A stretch of DNA of 5,971 nucleotides from Saprospiraceae bacterium (GTDB lineage Bacteria; Bacteroidota; Bacteroidia; Chitinophagales; Saprospiraceae), in the NCBI GenBank assembly GCA_023300255.1, contig JALZWC010000504.1, positions 1-5,971 on the forward strand, written 5' to 3'. Below, piece after piece: positions 3,801-5,971 of the stretch. The position numbers were made by a program, and so were the translations under genes. How positions within the stretch are numbered: position 1 is the first letter of the stretch; each line of letters starts with the position of its first letter. A model generated the notes under the pieces. It was given only the letters and a program-made list of their open reading frames with translations. It made no database searches and was not told the DNA's origin.

Positions 3801-5971
3801 CGATTGGTCGCTTTGAAGGATCCTAATTCTACGCTAAATACCATTGAGAAATTGGTAATAATGATAGAAAGCCAATTGGGCGTAGAGGGTATAGACCCAA
3901 CGCAACCAAGAAACTTTAATCAACTAGGTGGAGATTCTTTAGGCGCTTCTTTATTTTCTATGTCTATCGAAGAAGTGTTCGATGTACCTGTGGCAGCAGA
4001 TGTGCTCCTTTCACCTACTGGTAATTTGCAGCAATGGGCGAAGCACATTGAAAGAGCCAAAGATGCTAGTGCTACTCAACTAATCACCTTTGCAGATATT
4101 CATGGGAAGGGCGCAAAAATAGTGAAAGAAGAGGCTATTCAATTAGAGCGATTTTTAGATCCTGCTCTTTTAAATAATGCGCCCAATTTACCGCTTGCTC
4201 CAAGCCTTCCTAAAACAGTTTTACTAACAGGAGCCAATGGCTATTTAGGACATATTGTGTGTTTGGAATGGATGAAGGAACTAGCAAAAAATGATGGCAA
4301 ATTAATTTGTTTAGTTCGGGAAAATGATGATGCAGCGGCCTTTGAAAAACTGGCGAAAGAATACAAAGGATTAGATCCTGAATTTGAAAAAGCATTCCAA
4401 CAATTTTCTAAAAGTAACTTAGAAGTATTAGCAGGTGATATTGCGCAACCTTCTCTAGGATTGAGTGAAGAAAACTTCCAAAGATTAACCACGGAGGTAG
4501 ATAGAATTTGTCATGTTGCGGCTTTAGTTAATCATCGCTTAGCCTATCAACATCTCTTTGCTCCTAATGTGGTCGGTACTTCTGAAATTATTCGTTTGGC
4601 GATTTCGAATACTCGAAAGCCGATTGATTTTATTTCAACGGTGGGCGTATTTAGTTTATTAGACACCCCAAAGGATATTAATGAAAGCGCTCCGTTCCGA
4701 CAAGAGATTCCATTATCAGATACCTATGCATCGGGCTATGCGACAAGTAAATGGGCGGGAGAATTATTATTAAAAAAAGCCAATGAGCGATTTGATATTC
4801 CGATCAATATTTTTAGGTGTGATATGATATTGCCGGACCAAGTATATAAAGGACAGGCCAACACTTCTGATATGTTGACGCGCCTTTTATATAGTATTGC
4901 GATTACTGGATTAGCACCACAATCTTTTTATGGAGATCGGAAAAGTGGACGGCGTAAAGTTCCTCATTATGATGGGGTACCAGTCGATATATTATCGAAA
5001 GCTATTGCAGGAGTACACGCTCAAGAACATAAAGAATGTAAGACCTATCATGCCTTGAATTATTTGGATGATACCGTTTCTTTAGATCGTTTTGTAGATT
5101 GGATTGAAAGCGCAGGCTATTCCATTAATCGAATAACAGATCATCAGGAATGGTACGAGCGAATGGATACTAAGTTGAAGTCGCTTCCAGAAGAGCAACG
5201 CCAACAATCGGCCTTAAATATTTTGATGGCGTATCAACAACCGCTTTATGGCGGACCTAGTTGGGTGGATTCGACTAACTTTAAAAAATTAGTAGAATCT
5301 TTAGATTCATTAGGTCGTTTACCGCATTTGTCAGAAGTGTACATTCATAAATATTTAGAAGATTTATCACTTTTGGGAATGATACCAAAGCCAAGTACAA
5401 TGGCTACTTATCACCCTATTGTAAATAATGGAAATACTAATTCTCCGATTAAAATAAATGCGTATGCTGCATTAGAAGCCAAAGCAAAACTACAACCATT
5501 TACTTATGACTTGGGAGAACTAGGTCCGGAACAAGTAGATATAAGAGTGGCCTACTGTGGTATCTGTCATTCTGATTTAAGTATGATTGGAAATGAATGG
5601 GGAAATTCGCAGTATCCATTAATTCCGGGGCATGAAATAGTAGGGGAGGTAGTGGCTGCAGGTGCGATGGTCAAAAACATAAAAGTAGGAGACAAGGTAG
5701 GCGTTGGTTGGTTTTCAGAATCCTGCATGAGTTGCTCCCAATGTATGCATGGATCACAACATTTGTGTAGAGATAGAAAAACAACCATAGCAGAAAGCAA
5801 TGGTGGATTTGCCGACTATGTGCGAGCGCATTGGGCATGGGCAATTCCTTTGCCAGATGGCATTGATATGAGTAAAGCGGGTCCTTTATTATGTGGAGGA
5901 ATTACCGTTTTTAGCCCCTTGATGCAGCATGGCATTAGTCCTTTAAGTCATGTTGGCGTAGTAGGAATTGG
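1851..5971 (+). CDS. Carboxylic acid reductase fused to a zinc alcohol dehydrogenase (3' end cut off)
   Basis: One frame of 1,373 complete codons runs from ATG 1851 to the window edge with no stop. An in-frame TAG at 1827 and the absence of any ATG between fix the start, and the N-terminus (KDPQIGQLIP at residues 24-33) fits CARs. There is no clear Shine-Dalgarno; the leader is A-rich. Domains in order: adenylation (about 1-650), carrier (663-734, Ser696), NADPH thioester reductase (787-1178), linker (1179-1200), zinc alcohol dehydrogenase (1201 onward). Known CARs are about 1,170-1,190 residues and end where the linker begins. Inferred overall reaction: acid + ATP + two reduced nicotinamide cofactors to primary alcohol + AMP + PPi, probably in the cytoplasm. 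It needs a phosphopantetheinyl transferase, not seen here. About 165-175 residues remain beyond the edge. Substrate is unknown. Codon style matches the neighbour, so any horizontal transfer is not recent. Confidence 0.95.
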   Translation, partial: MTKPDKPISEKKRYWMRTTALSEKDPQIGQLIPNNEVREKALEEGLTLDRIMGVYLEEYADRPAMGERSYEVVADPVTKKKTRKYLPAYNTITYGEFHDRIKAIAMAWRVHPQVSVQPEEFVLIMGFADIDFASLDMACTYAKSTTVPVQSSTSGADLYEMVANIEPVTIAATLKDLSLAVQLAVKQDSIKSIIVFNYDDRIDDEKAIVAEAKQTIADSNKEKHLFSIDELINYGEEQTWSYLPADENDSEQRAAILHSSGSTGKPKGAVIPRKALIQSWLGRKTSLPRVTMHLAPLNHIMGRTNLISIMGCGGTGYFTLQPDLSSLLEDIRLARPTYLSLFPRIFELVHQHYQNEVARRFRQGEGTRGEIEEEVKKEMRSTYLGDRLLCIVFGSAPTSPKVQAFMKDCFDVLMVEGYGNTESGTGNITIEDKINRANIIAYKLRDVPELGYYTSDKPFPRGELCVKTKFGIKEYYKQPEVTANLFDEEGYSCTGDIVEEREPDVVVVIDRRKDVLKLSQGEYVAVGVLGTVFEAGSAVIKQIYAYGNSQRSYLVAVVVLEKDLLHQVLGANPTDAAIKNLIRDELNKVAEKEEIKPFEVPRDFILEYEPFTQANGLLSSVRKRLRPALKRKYGAALEALYELKDNADDDRLVALKDPNSTLNTIEKLVIMIESQLGVEGIDPTQPRNFNQLGGDSLGASLFSMSIEEVFDVPVAADVLLSPTGNLQQWAKHIERAKDASATQLITFADIHGKGAKIVKEEAIQLERFLDPALLNNAPNLPLAPSLPKTVLLTGANGYLGHIVCLEWMKELAKNDGKLICLVRENDDAAAFEKLAKEYKGLDPEFEKAFQQFSKSNLEVLAGDIAQPSLGLSEENFQRLTTEVDRICHVAALVNHRLAYQHLFAPNVVGTSEIIRLAISNTRKPIDFISTVGVFSLLDTPKDINESAPFRQEIPLSDTYASGYATSKWAGELLLKKANERFDIPINIFRCDMILPDQVYKGQANTSDMLTRLLYSIAITGLAPQSFYGDRKSGRRKVPHYDGVPVDILSKAIAGVHAQEHKECKTYHALNYLDDTVSLDRFVDWIESAGYSINRITDHQEWYERMDTKLKSLPEEQRQQSALNILMAYQQPLYGGPSWVDSTNFKKLVESLDSLGRLPHLSEVYIHKYLEDLSLLGMIPKPSTMATYHPIVNNGNTNSPIKINAYAALEAKAKLQPFTYDLGELGPEQVDIRVAYCGICHSDLSMIGNEWGNSQYPLIPGHEIVGEVVAAGAMVKNIKVGDKVGVGWFSESCMSCSQCMHGSQHLCRDRKTTIAESNGGFADYVRAHWAWAIPLPDGIDMSKAGPLLCGGITVFSPLMQHGISPLSHVGVVGI
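3837..4052 (+). other. Peptidyl-carrier (thiolation) domain of the fusion protein
   Basis: Residues 663-734 form a four-helix carrier domain. LGGDSLGAS (692-700) contains Ser696, the attachment site for 4'-phosphopantetheine, in its normal context. The arm carries the acyl thioester from the adenylation to the reductase domain. Some 50 residues (about 735-786) separate it from the reductase domain, as in other CARs. Confidence 0.93.
4209..5384 (+). other. Thioester reductase domain of the fusion protein
   Basis: This atypical short-chain dehydrogenase domain covers residues 787-1178. The NADPH-binding loop TGANGYLG is at 793-800. The catalytic triad is ISTV (Thr930) with Tyr963 and Lys967 in GYATSKWAGE. 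RCDMIL contains Asp991, which aligns with the Asp that restricts actinobacterial CARs to one hydride transfer. The usual CAR sequence follows (GQANTSDMLTRLL, then ITGLAPQSFY). The C-terminal LPHLS...HKYLEDLSLLGMI matches the normal end of stand-alone CARs. The domain should therefore release an aldehyde rather than an alcohol. Confidence 0.92.
5385..5450 (+). other. Inter-domain linker between CAR and alcohol dehydrogenase
   Basis: Residues 1179-1200 are rich in Pro, Asn, Thr and Ser (PKPST, then NNGNTNSP), as expected of a flexible linker. They match neither a CAR C-terminus nor a dehydrogenase N-terminus that I know. An in-frame ATG lies within it at 5400 (Met1184), but with no ribosome-binding sequence before it. 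Confidence 0.75.
5451..5971 (+). other. Zinc-dependent medium-chain alcohol dehydrogenase domain (N-terminal half)
   Basis: Residues 1201-1373 match the N-terminal half of the cinnamyl alcohol dehydrogenase/YahK branch of the MDR superfamily, which reduces aldehydes to primary alcohols, usually with NADPH. Catalytic-zinc ligands are present: Cys1239 in CGICHSD, His1261 with Glu1262 in GHEIVGEV, and Cys1348 in GPLLCGGITVFSPL. The structural zinc site is Cys1292, Cys1295, Cys1298 and Cys1306. The segment after the last Cys is about ten residues shorter than in E. coli YahK, as in the subgroup reading GGFADYVRA. The cofactor-binding glycine motif (GVVGIG) has just begun at the edge, so NADPH versus NADH preference cannot be judged. 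Confidence 0.93.

Noticed and set aside
3548..3844. Minus-strand open frame of 98 codons
   Set aside because: It is antisense to the end of the adenylation domain, including the A10 lysine motif. The minus-strand frames at 4210-4492 and 5567-5800 are rejected in the same way, being antisense to the reductase and dehydrogenase domains.
5400..5402. Internal ATG as an independent start for a free dehydrogenase
   Set aside because: No Shine-Dalgarno or promoter-like sequence precedes it, and the frame is continuous with the CAR. A minor internally started product cannot be excluded.
5385..5450. A stop or frameshift separating CAR and dehydrogenase into two genes
   Set aside because: All codons from LLGMI through the linker to CGICHSD are in the same frame as the CAR start, with no stop. 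The coordinates of motifs on both sides agree modulo three.

Overview
The window looks like bacterial chromosomal DNA. It is AT-rich by eye, codons favour TTA, AAA, GAA and CGA/AGA, and neither main start has a clear Shine-Dalgarno sequence; the fusion gene starts after an A-rich leader. Together with the style of the intergenic repeats, this makes me lean towards Bacteroidota, possibly the Saprospirales. That assignment is a guess from composition and is not proven by any marker gene here.

The layout is two divergent genes around a 486-bp repeat-rich intergenic region. Bases 1-1364 (minus strand) hold most of a flavoprotein monooxygenase of the FMO/Baeyer-Villiger type, whose C-terminus lies off the left edge. 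Bases 1365-1850 hold no gene. They contain a 14-bp-period tandem repeat, a weak sigma70-like promoter match, a MITE-like inverted-repeat element of about 110 bp, and a long hairpin just upstream of the second gene. Bases 1851-5971 (plus strand) are one uninterrupted reading frame that runs off the right edge.

That frame is the main interest. It encodes a complete carboxylic acid reductase (CAR: adenylation domain, phosphopantetheine carrier domain, NADPH thioester reductase domain, about 1178 residues). It then continues, through a linker of about 22 residues and with no stop codon, into a zinc-dependent medium-chain alcohol dehydrogenase of the cinnamyl alcohol dehydrogenase/YahK type. The expected product has about 1,530-1,550 residues, of which 1,373 are visible. 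The domain order implies one polypeptide that activates a carboxylic acid with ATP, loads it on the carrier arm, reduces the thioester to an aldehyde, and passes the aldehyde to its own alcohol dehydrogenase, giving net acid-to-primary-alcohol reduction. The reductase domain keeps the Asp of the DMIL motif (Asp991), which in known CARs is tied to stopping at the aldehyde. That fits the second reduction having been moved to the fused dehydrogenase.

The neighbouring monooxygenase could act in the same oxygenated-lipid or ketone/ester metabolism, but adjacency is the only evidence. The substrate of the fusion cannot be read from the sequence.
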